Positions 10,479 to 22,700 of a DNA stretch of 38,840 nucleotides are shown here, piece after piece. A program made the position numbers and the translations under genes. Position 1 is the first letter of the stretch. Each line of letters starts with the position of its first letter. The notes below the pieces were generated by a model. It ran no database searches, was not told the DNA's origin, and saw only the letters and a program-made list of their open reading frames with translations. This DNA is from Schoenoplectus triqueter (lineage: Eukaryota; Streptophyta; Magnoliopsida; Poales; Cyperaceae): contig CAXKVV010000907.1 of the NCBI GenBank assembly GCA_964058805.1, positions 1 to 38,840 on the forward strand. Direction: 5' to 3'.

Positions 10479-13165
10479 CTAACTACATGGCAAGAGATAG
10501 AACGGGGCATTTCGGCTGTCACTGTTTGATGTTGGACAGCGGATCCGAAAAGAAATCGCTATTTGCTGTTAGGGGCCCAGTTGAATTCCTTGGGTTTTCT
10601 ATTCCTTTTTTCTTATACTACCCAGAAGTAATGCTCGTTTGAGATCTGAAAATTTTACCGTTTAAAAGGGTTTATGAAGCCCAGTGTTATCTGTGTCGTG
10701 GGCTCCTCTCCAATTGGTAGTGTACTAATCAGTTGTACTTAGACAGATCAGAACCGTCCGATTCATATTGGACGGGTGAGATTTTTTCTGATAGGAGAGC
10801 TGTCTGCATTCGTCAATAATCCGTCTATTTTCATAAGGTAAAACCGGATTTTTTTATTGTGTGATATTATACATTAATTAGACGGTCGAGATTGTCGTTA
10901 TAAGCTTTAAACCTTATCTCATGTCCCGGTTTCTTTTTTTATTTATTTATTTATCTTTGTATATGTTTTTTTCATTTATTATTTTCACATCTAAGGACCA
11001 GTGGACCACCTTACTGTTCCCTTGCAACAAGCTCCCATAATCGCATTAATGTATTGAAAAGGTTTCTTGTGTAAAGGAGCAACTTACACCTTCCTCCATA
11101 AAGATGAAAACAGAATTGCACCTCAGAAAAACTGCTTGCTATATATTACTATTACATTTTCACTTCGTATCATTTTTGGTTGTCACTTCTCCCTTTTGTA
11201 CAAATTTTGTGTGTTTTTTCTCCACAGGAGAACCCTTTTATACAGTATTCATTTCTCTTTTTGTTTGAAGTGCTACAGTGTTTGCTGCTTTGTCTGGTCA
11301 TGAGAACTGGAAACAGCGTTGTTATTAATTAATAAATTATGTTTTACTACGGCCAAGGTGTACCAGCAACTGGTACTCCCATTAATTAAGCAAAAAAGAA
11401 AAAGGTGCACTTGGTACTTTGGAAAGGCCTCCTGGTCCTTTGCAAAATTTCAATTTAATCATGAACGATGGCTTTTTTTTTGGTCTTTTATGGTCTTTCT
11501 TTATTAGAAAAACACTTTTACCTAGTATTTTTTGTTGTGATTTAGTCATTTAGGACTCAGATTGGGGGCTTTTTTCCCCTTTTATTTAGTGTTTTATACC
11601 GTCAATCTAATACAAGCTGCGTCAGATGGATTCTGATTTTTATCTTAAAACCCTTGAAAAGAGATTTAGATTTGACATTTCACAAATGATCATGACATCT
11701 ATCAAAATAGTACAAATTACAAGACAATTGCGCTGGAAAGGTCCTAAAATTTGATGAATATTATCCACCAATATGCATAATTACTTCTATACCCTATAAC
11801 AAATATAAAACATACAGATGAATCATGATCAACTTGAATTTCACATTATTGATGAAAAACAGGAATTTTTTATTGTAATTAATTCTAATGCAATTCTTTT
11901 TTTTCAAATATTTTGGTCCACAGCAAAACAACTCGATATTTTATTATAGGAACATTTCAAATAAAGAGTATCATCACACCCCTCAGATTTCATCTCATGA
12001 CAATAAGTACTCCAAATTATTTATTCTGACAGGTATCTATTTGAACTTTCAATTTGTAAGAACTGATCATCGTACCGTCAAATTCAATTAACAATTTAAC
12101 ATAGTTAATTTGTGTTAATAAATGACAAGAATATCATTACAACTTTTCATCAGTGAAGTTATTTTACTAATTCCAGAATTTTATATTTTCAATGGAAAGT
12201 TAAACTAGCAACTAACTCAATTAATTATTTCTAGTTTTGTATTAAATAGTACACAATTAATATTGATAGGATTTTTTTAAAGGTATGAAGTGAGATTGAC
12301 AAGTGAAGGAGTGAAAATCACACAGTAAAATTTTGGAAAATAGCGTCGTCAAAATTAAATGCTTAAAAAACTAATTGCCATTAGGTGAAAGCTCGAGAAA
12401 AAGTGGTGGATTACAATGAAATAAATAAACAGCGAAATGGTACAAAGCAACAAAGCTATAATAGGATATCTAGTATCTAAACATAAACGGAACTGTGATG
12501 TTTACTTCAATTTGAATTTAAGAAAGCAAACTCCTGATTTATCTTAAATATATTTCCAAGGCGGGTAGTTTCTGCAGAGAGAATTTTCTGTAGAGATCTT
12601 TGCAGAGAAATTTGAATGATTCATTTTAATTTTTATGGCTGTGGTGAAATATAAATATGAATTTTAATGTACGAAATTATTTATTATTATTAAATTAAAA
12701 TTATTAATTGATGATCAGATTGATCAAAATAAAATAAAAAATCATATAGCTCCGCAGAAAAAAAAATTCGTAGAAAATACCGATTCATTCCCGAGTCCCA
12801 AATTTATATTCATAGAAGAATCAAATTGTATGTGTACAAGAGTTGGTAAACAAAATAGGAAAATAGCCAGTTGAGGCGTAATGATGCCTTTACAAAAGCA
12901 ACCATACCGTGTTTTTCAGGATTAGCACCATAAAATAATTTCGTTAATAATTAACAATTGAAAAGGCAGGCGTTGCAAATCCAACCACCAATGAGCGACC
13001 AATCCCAATTCACACGGTTTTCTGCTAAAGTGCTAAATGACAATTTTAATCACGAATTTTAATTCATGACTGACAGTGGGCCCAGGTACCCCCTAATTGG
13101 AAGGGACTAGGCACCACCAATCTGTGGGTACTAGAAGATCGATCCAGTTTTCTACGGGATATCTT
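10479..13165. other. Long gene-free intergenic stretch
   Basis: Only short random open frames occur here, none with a recognisable motif. The DNA is AT-rich with scattered homopolymer runs. Around 12560-12780 there may be a diverged inverted-repeat element (TTTCTGCAGAGAG-like sequence on the left, CTCCGCAGAAA on the right), but the match is weak. Confidence 0.5.
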
Positions 13166-13170
13166 TAATT

Positions 13171-13690
13171 TGGGTGCGTTTGCACGGTGAAAGTAGTAGT
13201 GTAAAAATATTTTTTTTTTAGTTACTGATTTGAGAATAATATGAAATTAGTGTTATTTTAAAAAATGTAAGAATACAATAAATGTTTTACTGTTTAGATT
13301 AGTAACATATTTTTAGATGGTAACTTGACAATAATGATGGAGAGAATAAAGTAACGAATTATTTTTTTTATTGATACTAATAATTATTATTTTATTTATT
13401 TATTATTAATTAATTAATTATTATTTTATCTAATATTATTAATTATTATATTAAAAAATATTTTATATTATTAATTATTATTAATTAATATTTTATTTAA
13501 AACTAATGATTATTATTTATTTATTTATTTATTTATTTTTAATAATTATTATTTTATTTAATAATAATGATTATTATTTTGATTAATAATAATGCTTATT
13601 TAATGTTAATTTATATTATTATTTATTATTTTATTTTATACCAATAATTATTTTTTTATCTATTATAAAGATAATATTTTTCGTATAAGT
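13171..13690. mobile_element. Possible second Harbinger-like remnant with AT-rich core
   Basis: It starts with GGGTGCGTTTGCACGG, similar to the GGGTACGTTTGACAC end of the 2005-2957 element. It also runs into a long TTATTA-type core (about 13360-13680). No matching right end was found, so it may be truncated, or the likeness may be chance. Confidence 0.35.
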
Positions 13691-15670
13691 GATCGTCGGT
13701 TCAAAAGACTCAGATGAGAATGTTTTATGGTATTTAAAGCTTCATAGCTTATACTCAAGTCTTTATCTAGAAAAACCCTCCGAAATTTTTTTTATGATAA
13801 AGTTACTATTAATCTATGATTCATGATTGGGACAACACCAGTTCGTCTTTTTCGCCACGCCTAACAAAGGCATAGTCTTATTCTCAGGCTTTGATGGTAA
13901 CTGATTGTATCAAACAAGCAGAGGGCCCACATGTCAAGCCCGAAGAGGTATATAAAGATTGTGAAATCCTAATTAATAATTATGTGTTAAATCGATTGTG
14001 TGTGATTATCAAAAGTTGGCATGGGCACATTAATTAAATATCCAAAATTGGCTTCTCAGAGAGTCGTTGCAGGAACAATATGGACATTTAATTCAACTAT
14101 CATAGAACAGCCCATCACATCTCTACATATCCTAATAAATTTATTCATTGTTTGAAGAAAATAATAATAATAATAATAACTAGATTTGATTTGGAGTTTT
14201 GGACTGTCTAATGTCTATCGCCTGATTTGACCTCTTGGTACTTTTTTTTTCGCATGTCGCGCCGGGTCATCTTCAACTATGTTCGGGTTCTTGCAATTGC
14301 ATTAGAAATGGACCTAGTGTTTTAGGGAGAGAGGGATTGTCAGAGACTCCATGATTATTTAAAGCTAATTGCGATCATGAAATTAAGAGTTAAAGTATGA
14401 AAATTTTAGTATCGATTTTGGTATGGATCTCGATATACCCCAAATACTTTTCTATTTGGTTATTAATCTTTATCTTTAATGCTTGAAGTAAACTTTTGAC
14501 AGTTACAAAATAACGAAAAGAAATAAGTTGAAGCAATCATGTAAATTGAAATATTAGTATTTTACTATTTTTCTATTTACATATTGCTAATAGTAAATAA
14601 CTGTATTATTGCTCATGAAAAATCACGTTTTTTGTCTGGTTTCAAAGAACTCAGTTCGATACTTTATTTTTGCTGATGGAAAATCCCATTTCATTTTTAA
14701 TAAAGTTGTAATTCGAGTTTCACCCTGATAATATATTCTAAAATAAATAATTAAAAATAAAAATTCAATATTTTTATAAAATTTCAAGTTAAAGAAAATT
14801 TTAAATATATTTTTTAATTGCTAAAGATGTATATAATTATAATTATTATTAATATATTATAAATAATATAATTAAATATATGATAATCTATAATGGGTCA
14901 TAAAAAATATTGGCTCATTTTAGTAGTTAATTTCATCTTAAATATATCATACACATTACTTTAATGTGAAGAGAGAAAAATTATATATGAATGTGACATA
15001 TATGAGAAATTAGAAGACTTAAATATTTTTTTATGAAGTAATAGAGATGTTCATTGGGTTTCACCTCAAAAAAATATAGCTTATATAAATAATCAAATAT
15101 TTAAAAATATTTTTTGTTAGAAATTTTTTTAACATAATTATATTTTTAACAATGCTAAAAATATATTTCATGATATATATTATAATTAGCTACATAATAA
15201 TTAATTATTCTTAGAGTTGTATTGTTTTAGTATTAAATTATACCTTAAAAATATCATATCATCTTTTTAAATGAAAAAAAGAGAAAAATGATATATACTA
15301 TTATTATTACTGGTGCTTTGCTATAGATGATTTTTACCTTGTAATCTTTCGACATCAAAATCTAAGAAAAAATTATCATATTTCAATACAAGAAATGATA
15401 ACAAAATAAGTAAGAAGCAAATATAATTAATCAATTATTTTTATACAGTGATCATAGCTTTCCTAAAAAAATATATAATAAAATTTCAAAATTGGTAAAT
15501 TCTTAAGCATAATGATGTCTTTTCATAAAGAGATAGCATCAATTGTATAATTTTTAATGTAACGGATGTGTTATGAATTTAACAAAGATTTTAATATTTT
15601 TTATTATAATCTACCACATCATAAAAATTTATAATATATCTAACGATTAATATGGAGTAGATAAGTATAT
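13691..15670. other. Gene-free AT-rich intergenic stretch
   Basis: No gene signal was seen. A perfect-looking (AAT)n run sits near 14162-14180. Segments around 14930-14990 and 15230-15295 resemble each other (AAATATATCATACACAT against AAAATATCATATCATC, each followed by an A/G-rich run), suggesting an old duplication or two remnants of one element. Confidence 0.45.
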
Positions 15671-16029
15671 GGGGAGGCCTCCGTTGACAATTTTGACAAT
15701 GAATTTTCAGATAAATATGAAATAAATCTTAAAAATCTTAAAAATATATAAATATATTATATCACTTCTAGATTGATTGTGATTCAAATTTCATATAATT
15801 TTATTAATATTTGATAGTCCGTCAAATATTGTTATATAGAAACCGTTATAAATTGCATAATTTTTTTATCTTTGATGGACTATCAAACGATAATGAAATT
15901 TCATGAAATTTGAATTACAATCAATCTATATGTAATAAAATATATCTATAATTTTTTTCTATTTTCAAGATTTATTTGAAAATTTATTGTCAAGATTGTT
16001 AAAATAACCCATTATCAAGGGATCCCTCC
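15671..16029. mobile_element. Foldback element a (about 360 bp, long inverted repeats)
   Basis: The left arm begins GGGGAGGCCTCCGTTGACAA. The right arm, read on the minus strand, begins GGAGGGATCCCTTGATAATG. Both continue with TTGACAATRAATTTTC, AAATAAATC, GATTGATTGTRATTCAAATT and TTTGATAGTCC. The arms span most of the element (about 170 bp each). There is no coding capacity. Half of a related copy lies at 32343-32543. Confidence 0.75.
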
Positions 16030-16035
16030 ACGTGT

Positions 16036-16440
16036 GTATATATATAGAGGTAGTCTAAAATGCAATGCATTGCACGGATACGTTCGTACACCACGTCAAA
16101 ATCATAAAATTGAAGTTAAAAATTATCGATCTGATCCATTTAATTTATTCTCCACATCAAACTCTTGTGGAAAAATAAATTTCATATTTTTTGAAATTTA
16201 TTTGCTATTTTTTGTATAAGAAGAAAATAGTCACTATTGGACGATTCAAAAATCCTTAAATCAAGCAACTTTCTCTTGGCCCAAAAAAATAAAAAATATA
16301 TAAAAATATGATTTTCTACAAGAATTTGATATAGAGAATAAATTGAATGGTTTGGATCCGTAATTTTTAATTTGAAATTTGAGATTTTGACTTGGTGCAT
16401 GAACGTGTTCATGCAACGCTATGCATGGAAAGGATGGTGC
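16036..16440. mobile_element. Foldback element b (long inverted repeats)
   Basis: The left arm (TATATATAGAGGTAGTC..., TGCATTGCACGGATACG) is mirrored by the right arm (minus strand TAGCGTTGCATGAACACG). Because the arms are inverted copies, open frames on opposite strands encode look-alike peptides (DPFNLFSTSNSC against KPFNLFSISNSC). That likeness comes from the DNA repeat and is not a sign of a gene. Confidence 0.72.
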
Positions 16441-16752
16441 TTCAGATAATTTCAAACCGGATATGATCGATTCAAACTATTCAATCTAAATTTTATATTT
16501 TTTAGATTTGGTTTGTGTTTTTTTATGGGGAAAAATCATTATTTTGGATGAACTAGAATTCTCGCATCAAGTCATTTTCTCTCTATCCAACAAAATAGCA
16601 AATAAGTTCTAAAAATATAAAATTTGATTTGTTGATACATTTTTGTATAAATATTAGAATGAACGACTCGAATAGGTCATATCAAATTTGAAATTAAAGA
16701 TTTGAGTTTGAACCATCACCCTTACCATGCTTCATGAAAACACCATAACATA
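16441..16752. mobile_element. Foldback element c, related to b
   Basis: The left segment AAACCGGATATGATCGATTC and its inverted partner (minus strand AAATTTGATATGACCTATTC) pair over about 60 bp. The centre (AAAAATCATTATTTTGGATG ... ATCAAGTCATTTTCTC) matches the centre of b. Confidence 0.6.
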
Positions 16753-16753
16753 A

Positions 16754-17200
16754 CTATATATAGAGAGAAAGTAAAACTACCATGCTCCTAGGAGCACAGA
16801 GCCCTTTCGTGATCTTAACTCAAAAAATATATCAAATGATCTCTAAATTTTAATTTATCACTCTCATTAAATTCATATTAAAGTCTTATGGGTACAAAAA
16901 TTTTGGGTGTTTTGAGTTTTCTAAGTCGCTTTTTTTAATTTTTAAAGATAGCTAGAAAATCACTCATTTTGAATGGCTCATAATAATTAAATCAAGTGAT
17001 TTTCTAGCCATTTTAAAATAATAATAATAATAATTTTAAAAATATAAAGTTTGGTCCTCAACTAGAATTTCATATGCAAAATAATTTTACCAGTCAGATC
17101 GATCATTTTTACTTTAAAGATGAAGAAACGGTCCGTAGCACACGGACCATCCGTGCTATATGTAACATCATAGCCCCCCTCTCTCTATATATATATATAT
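16754..17200. mobile_element. Foldback element d with TATATAGAGAG-type ends
   Basis: The ends read TATATATAGAGAG on the left and, on the minus strand, TATATATAGAGAGAGG on the right. The centre has a strong hairpin: GCTAGAAAATCACT near 16953 pairs with AGTGATTTTCTAGC near 17000. The same central motif occurs in weaker form in b and c. Confidence 0.62.
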
Positions 17201-17553
17201 GAGGAGGGATCAAGTTACACTAACTTTTGGTGACATTAAAGTTACAAGAAATATTTTTTAAAATTTTAAAGTTTAAATAGTCGATCCAAACCATTCAACG
17301 TGATGGATATATTAAGATGTGCACACAAATCAAACTGGATATATTTTTTTAATTTTCTTTATTATTTATTAAGATGGGTATAAAAACAATAAAATTTGTA
17401 CCCATCTTAATAAATAGTATTTTTTTTAAAAAAAAAGTCTAATTTGATTTGCAAGCACATTTTAATATATTCATCATATTTGAAATTTGAAAAAACTTTT
17501 TAGACTTTAAAATTGTCTGTAATTAATGTCATAAAAAGTTGATGTAATTCCTC
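17201..17553. mobile_element. Foldback element e with a perfect 17 bp central stem
   Basis: The outer arms pair through GATCAAGTTACACTAACTTT against the minus-strand GGAATTACATCAACTTTTTA, continuing to KCAAATCAAAYT-like sequence. The centre holds ATTTATTAAGATGGGTA (17364-17380) and its exact inverted copy (17399-17415) around an 18-base loop. The element abuts d directly. Confidence 0.7.
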
Positions 17554-18300
17554 ATATATAAACTAAATGGAATAAAATTTGAGGGGAAGATCCTCATTTT
17601 TTTTTCTTCTAAACAAGACTACGTGGAAATATCAGATGGAAAAAAAGTATTATTATCTACCACCATCTTTGACTTACTGTTTATGTACTCTGTTAATATT
17701 TTTTTATTCATTTATATATTAAGGAATGATGCACTCTATTGTTTTATACCAAGTACCAACACACAGACGTGGTTTTGGAGTGTACATATTTCGTACGATA
17801 TCTTTTTGTCGCACGAGCAAATCAATTCTTTGGTGATGTTGAGTAAATGAAAAATATACACATTAAATTAGTGGAAAACTTCATTCTTTTCGCCACCCTT
17901 GACTTGCTATAAATATATTACGTCATTATATCTTTGTCTGTTTATAAATTTAATGTCAAGCATATAAGTGTAATTTTGAATGCACATATCGTACTCGACA
18001 TTTATATTTGTTAATTTTTATTTTAGATAGAAATATCACATAACGGTCACATTTTTTTTAGTAAAACAGACACGTTTAACTTGAAAAAGAAATTATCTAT
18101 CGACGCTTTTAACTTACTATTACTTAATTAATACTTACGTCAGCATATATCTTTGTTAATTTAAGATGAAATATCAATGTATAAACAAACATAGCAAGAT
18201 AAAGTTTTGAACCGTACATTTCACATATTTAATTACCACAAGCCCATAACATATGACATAATTTAGTCACACAATTAAAATTTATTTGGCTGCATTAGCT
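17554..18300. repeat. Diverged tandem triplication upstream of the kinase gene
   Basis: Three rough copies of a 200-230 bp unit follow each other. Matching points are GACTTACTGTTTATGTAC, GACTTGCTATAAATATAT and AACTTACTATTACTTAAT, and later TTTTGGAGTGTACATATT (near 17775), TTTTGAATGCACATATCG (near 17975) and TTTTGAACCGTACATTTC (near 18207). The copies are old. No gene was seen here. Confidence 0.45.
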
Positions 18301-18479
18301 TTGCTTCCCTAGGGTTTATGGATCATTATATACTCGTACACCTAGTGCAGGAGCAACATTTTAAATTGGCCCCAGGCCCCAGCATTTATCAATTATCATT
18401 TCCTCCCATGCCCATTTTTTTCTCTTTTATTACATCTCTCCATACTTTAACCCCTTGCTTTTCTTTTACTGTTCCTACT

Positions 18480-18603
18480 ACCTTTACACCCCCCCCCCCT
18501 CCCTCTTCTCTCTCTCCATCGCAAAAGAAGTTTGCTCTTCTTTTGCTCTACCTTTCATGGTCCTCTCTCCATCTCCTAACCCCGGGCGAGCTACGACAAA
18601 AAG
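18480..18603 (+). other. Likely 5' untranslated exon of the kinase gene
   Basis: This pyrimidine-rich stretch (an 11-C run at 18489-18499, then CT repeats) is followed by an AAG|GTAAGA donor at 18603/18604, in the right place for a leader intron. A second possible leader donor (AAGAG|GTAATT near 18972) suggests another leader exon. The transcription start is not known. Confidence 0.45.
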
Positions 18604-19712
18604 GTAAGAGTAAGATAACGCTAACACTCACCTACCAAGTCACCAAACAACCCCTTTCTCTCATCTCTCGACAGTGATTTTTCTCTCTTCCACTTGAACT
18701 GTAGCTGGTTTTGTTCTTCTTTTCCTTTTCCGTGTTTCCTTTGTTTATTTATGACTTTGCTTTATCTTTAGTGCATGGTCTTTTTTGGACCTACCACCCA
18801 CATTTGGGCATATTTCTCTTGGAAACCACTCTTTCTCAGTTTTCTAATAACTGGGAATCGATCTGTTTTATCTTCTATGGAATTAATTGGCTTAGAGGTT
18901 TTATCCGGGAAGATTAGATTCTTTTCTTCCCTGGGTTAAAGCCAACGAAAACAGATCGAATCCATAAAAGAGGTAATTTCTTTCTATTCCTTTTCTTAGA
19001 GTGAAAATTTAGGTTCGTGAAAAAAAAATATATAAATGCTTTATTCCAGGGGCTTTAGTTTGAGAACACCATAAGTTTTAATTTTGGTCCTTCATAACTT
19101 TAATGCACCTCGATTGTTTCAATTTTTTATTTAATCAGAGAATTCTAGATCTTTTTGAGTTAATTGTGGTCTAGAAACTAGTCTAGTGGGACTGATAGTG
19201 GTTCAGTAGTCTGCATTTATTGAGAATGATGTGTGTTATCCCTATGCCCTTTCTGCATTTATGAGATTTATATATCACAAGATTATGAAGAGTTTCATCA
19301 TGCATTTCCTTTATTTTTTGCATTTCTGAAAGAGTGTGCCTTTCGGAGAAAAATTCATTTTGATACCAACCATTTACATATGTTCTTTTGGAAGCCATTG
19401 TCATATTTTTGGTTGCTGGCTAGATTTCACAATGCAGTTTTGTTTAGTGTGAGTTGCATAAAAAGGAGAGAAAAAAGAAGATTTTATGAACCTGAGAGTA
19501 TTTATTGTATTGACAAAAATGTACATGTTACTTGTAGGCATTTCTGAATTTAAGATAAGTAGGCTTTGTTTGCCTTTAGTTATCCATATAAAAGGATTCT
19601 TTCATTAGTTATTGATAAACCAATTCAGAAGAATGTTTTCTATTTGTAGCAACTTCTTTTTCTAAGAATCTGCCTGACACAAAATTTCTACCTCTCAATT
19701 CAGATATCGAAG

Positions 19713-22700
19713 ATGTCAACAAGCGACGGACTAAATTCTGAGCTCTCAACTCGTACACCACCTTTTGGTCTGAGATTATGGGTAGTGATCGGAATAAGTG
19801 TCTGCGTGCTTATTCTTCTCATTCTCACCTTCCTTTGCATGTGGGCCATGTTTCGCAGACGTAGCCGCACAACTTTTACTTTTGACAAAGTTCCCATCTC
19901 ACAAATCCCGGATGTATCAAAGGAAATATCTGTAGACCGGGTAGGAGGGTCCCATCACTCCCTTGCTCAAACCCTCCAAACAAATCATGACACCCATTAT
20001 TACCCTGACAGCAATAACAGTAATTTTAACAATAGCAGTTCTGGCAAGAATAATAATTCAGGAAAAATGCTGGCACACCTGGCAAGAAGCAAATCTAGTG
20101 ATGCTGACAATCTAAGTCAGTGTAGCTCAGTATACCACTTTGGGTCAGGTGATGAGAGCGGGTCAGGACCAGCAAGGAAGCAAAATTATCAGCATGCTGT
20201 TGTGTCGGCTTCTCCTTTGGTGGGCTTGCCGGAGTTCTCACATCTTGGGTGGGGCCACTGGTTTACTCTGAGGGACTTGGAGCATGCAACAAATCGTTTC
20301 TGTAAGGAAAATGTAATTGGAGAAGGTGGTTATGGGGTGGTTTATCGGGGACGACTAACAAACGGCACTGAGGTGGCAATTAAAAAGCTCCTTAACAATT
20401 TGTGAGTGATTAGTTCTGTTATCCTGTCATTGGTAATGCTTAGGTTTGAATTATTAGGTATTGTTTGAAAATGTAGTTGTGTTTAGTCTAGTTCCTCAAC
20501 AAACCATTGAGCTCTTGGTGTATTGTTTTAAGGTTAGCAATGCATTTGTTGGATTATGGACTTTTCCAGGGGTCAAGCTGAGAAAGAATTTCGGGTGGAG
20601 GTGGAAGCAATTGGGCATGTAAGACATAAGAATCTGGTGCGACTTCTTGGCTATTGTGTTGAAGGAATCCATAGGTACTTTATTTTTATAGGTCGTTTAT
20701 TTTTATAGTTTTTTCTATTGTTGTTAGAATTTTAGTACTCGGTAGCGGCGCTCTGTGATATTGCAGCAGTTTTTTTAATGATGTGTGTGCTAGTAGAGAA
20801 GCTGCTCTATCGTTTATGTTCGCATGTAGTCATCTTATAATGAATACACATAAAGAACATGTGATTATGGTTTGGAGACTGAAAAGTTTGAAAATCAGCA
20901 AACATTTGTAACGTTCAATGTTTGGTCAGGATTAATGATATAACCTTATCTGATGTCAAATGGTTACTTCTATACTTTCCTTTATAGCGTTTTCTTTTGT
21001 ACTTTATGGAATTTTCTCTCTTCACGACGTGATAACTTTGTCTGACAATTATCAAAGTATAGGTAGCTTGGTGCACAACCACAAAAGTGGGTCACTTGTT
21101 GACTTAGCAAAGCATAAAAACATGTACACATGAGATGTTAGTGTATGAATGTTGTCTGACATGGCACTTGTACTTTTCAGGATGTTAGTATATGAATATG
21201 TGAGCAATGGGAACTTGGAGCAGTGGCTTCATGGTGCCATGCGTCAACGAGGGGTGCTCACTTGGGAGGCACGGATGAAAATCATCCTTGGCATTGCCAA
21301 AGCGTATGAAATTTTTCTTTCTTTTATTGAGTTTCTACAGGAAAAACCATGTTGTTTTCTTTTTCATTTTTGATTTATCTCTGCATTCTGGATCATGGAA
21401 ATAAGCATATTTTTTAAGACGAGGTAGTTTGATCATAAATTCTGGATCATGGAAAAACCATATTTCTAAAATTCCCTCTTTATTAGTTTATAAACTTCAT
21501 ATTACAAGGCTGATCTTATTAGTTTAGCCAAAAAAAGGTCATTGGGAAGATATAGTATCATAAATAACAAATGCGCTGCTGGTCAATAATAATGGGATGC
21601 TGTTTTCTCATGGTGATCCGTTATATGGATTTTGTAGATTTCTGCTTAAGCACAGGTGCCGTGCTATTATAGAATTTGAAAAAACACACCTATTGCATTT
21701 CTGTAGGTGGTAGATGTATTGTCTTTCAAGTTGGCTTTACAAGGGTGCCCTGATGGTACCCTAATTTCCCCTAAAGATGGATTTTTATATAAGCTCTTAA
21801 TAATTGTGAATACTTTTGGAAAATGCCATGTAGGCTTGCATATTTGCATGAGGCAATAGAGCCAAAGGTTGTGCACCGAGATATCAAATCAAGCAATATA
21901 TTAATTGATGAAGAATTTAACGGCAAGCTCTCTGATTTTGGTCTTGCAAAGCTTCTTGGTGCCGGGAAAAGCCATATTACAACTAGAGTTATGGGCACTT
22001 TTGGGTAAGCTCACTAATGTACATTTACGCCTCTTGGAGATCATGTTATGGTTATTTGGCCCCTTATATATCATAGAATATGTATGTCATGCAAATTTGA
22101 AAAGGGTGATATTTATTTCATGTTCTACTTTTATTTAAATTAAAGGTTCTATATTATATTTGATAGTAAAGGTGGATTTTTTTCTTCTCCATTTCTTTCG
22201 TTTAGGCAAGTCTTATGGTATGAAATTGATTGATACGCTGCAGAGTACCTTTTACACTGCATGCGATATCTGTCTGATATCTTAAATTGCTAGCAGCAGT
22301 ACCTTCTTGGTCCTGTAGTCTACTAGTATATGTGATATGCTTATTTGCACATGTATGCATGAATACAAGTAAAACAATGAATTTTTATTTTTGGCCCCTG
22401 TATCATATTGTAAGATGTAAAATGAAAATGGCCCAATGATTGCGGAAGCAAATGTGCGGGAATTCTTTTGGTCATACTTTTATTTGGAAACTGTTATTTT
22501 CAATGTTGCAAGGAATGATTTACCCGAGTAAGTTAACAAATACTTGGCTATTTGTGTTAATAGTGATGTGTAGACATTTCTAACATTGTATCAACTGCAA
22601 ATTGTAAACAACATTCTAGGTATGTTGCTCCAGAATATGCAAATACTGGATTACTTAATGAGAAGAGTGATGTTTATAGCTTTGGTGTGCTCCTTCTAGA

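Noticed and set aside
16034..16455. Two look-alike peptides on opposite strands, as if a duplicated gene
   Set aside because: They are read from the two arms of one inverted-repeat element, so the similarity is a property of the DNA repeat.
18318..18677. 119-residue open frame upstream of the kinase
   Set aside because: It lies in a pyrimidine-rich leader region, has low-complexity Pro/Ser/Leu content and crosses a likely splice donor.
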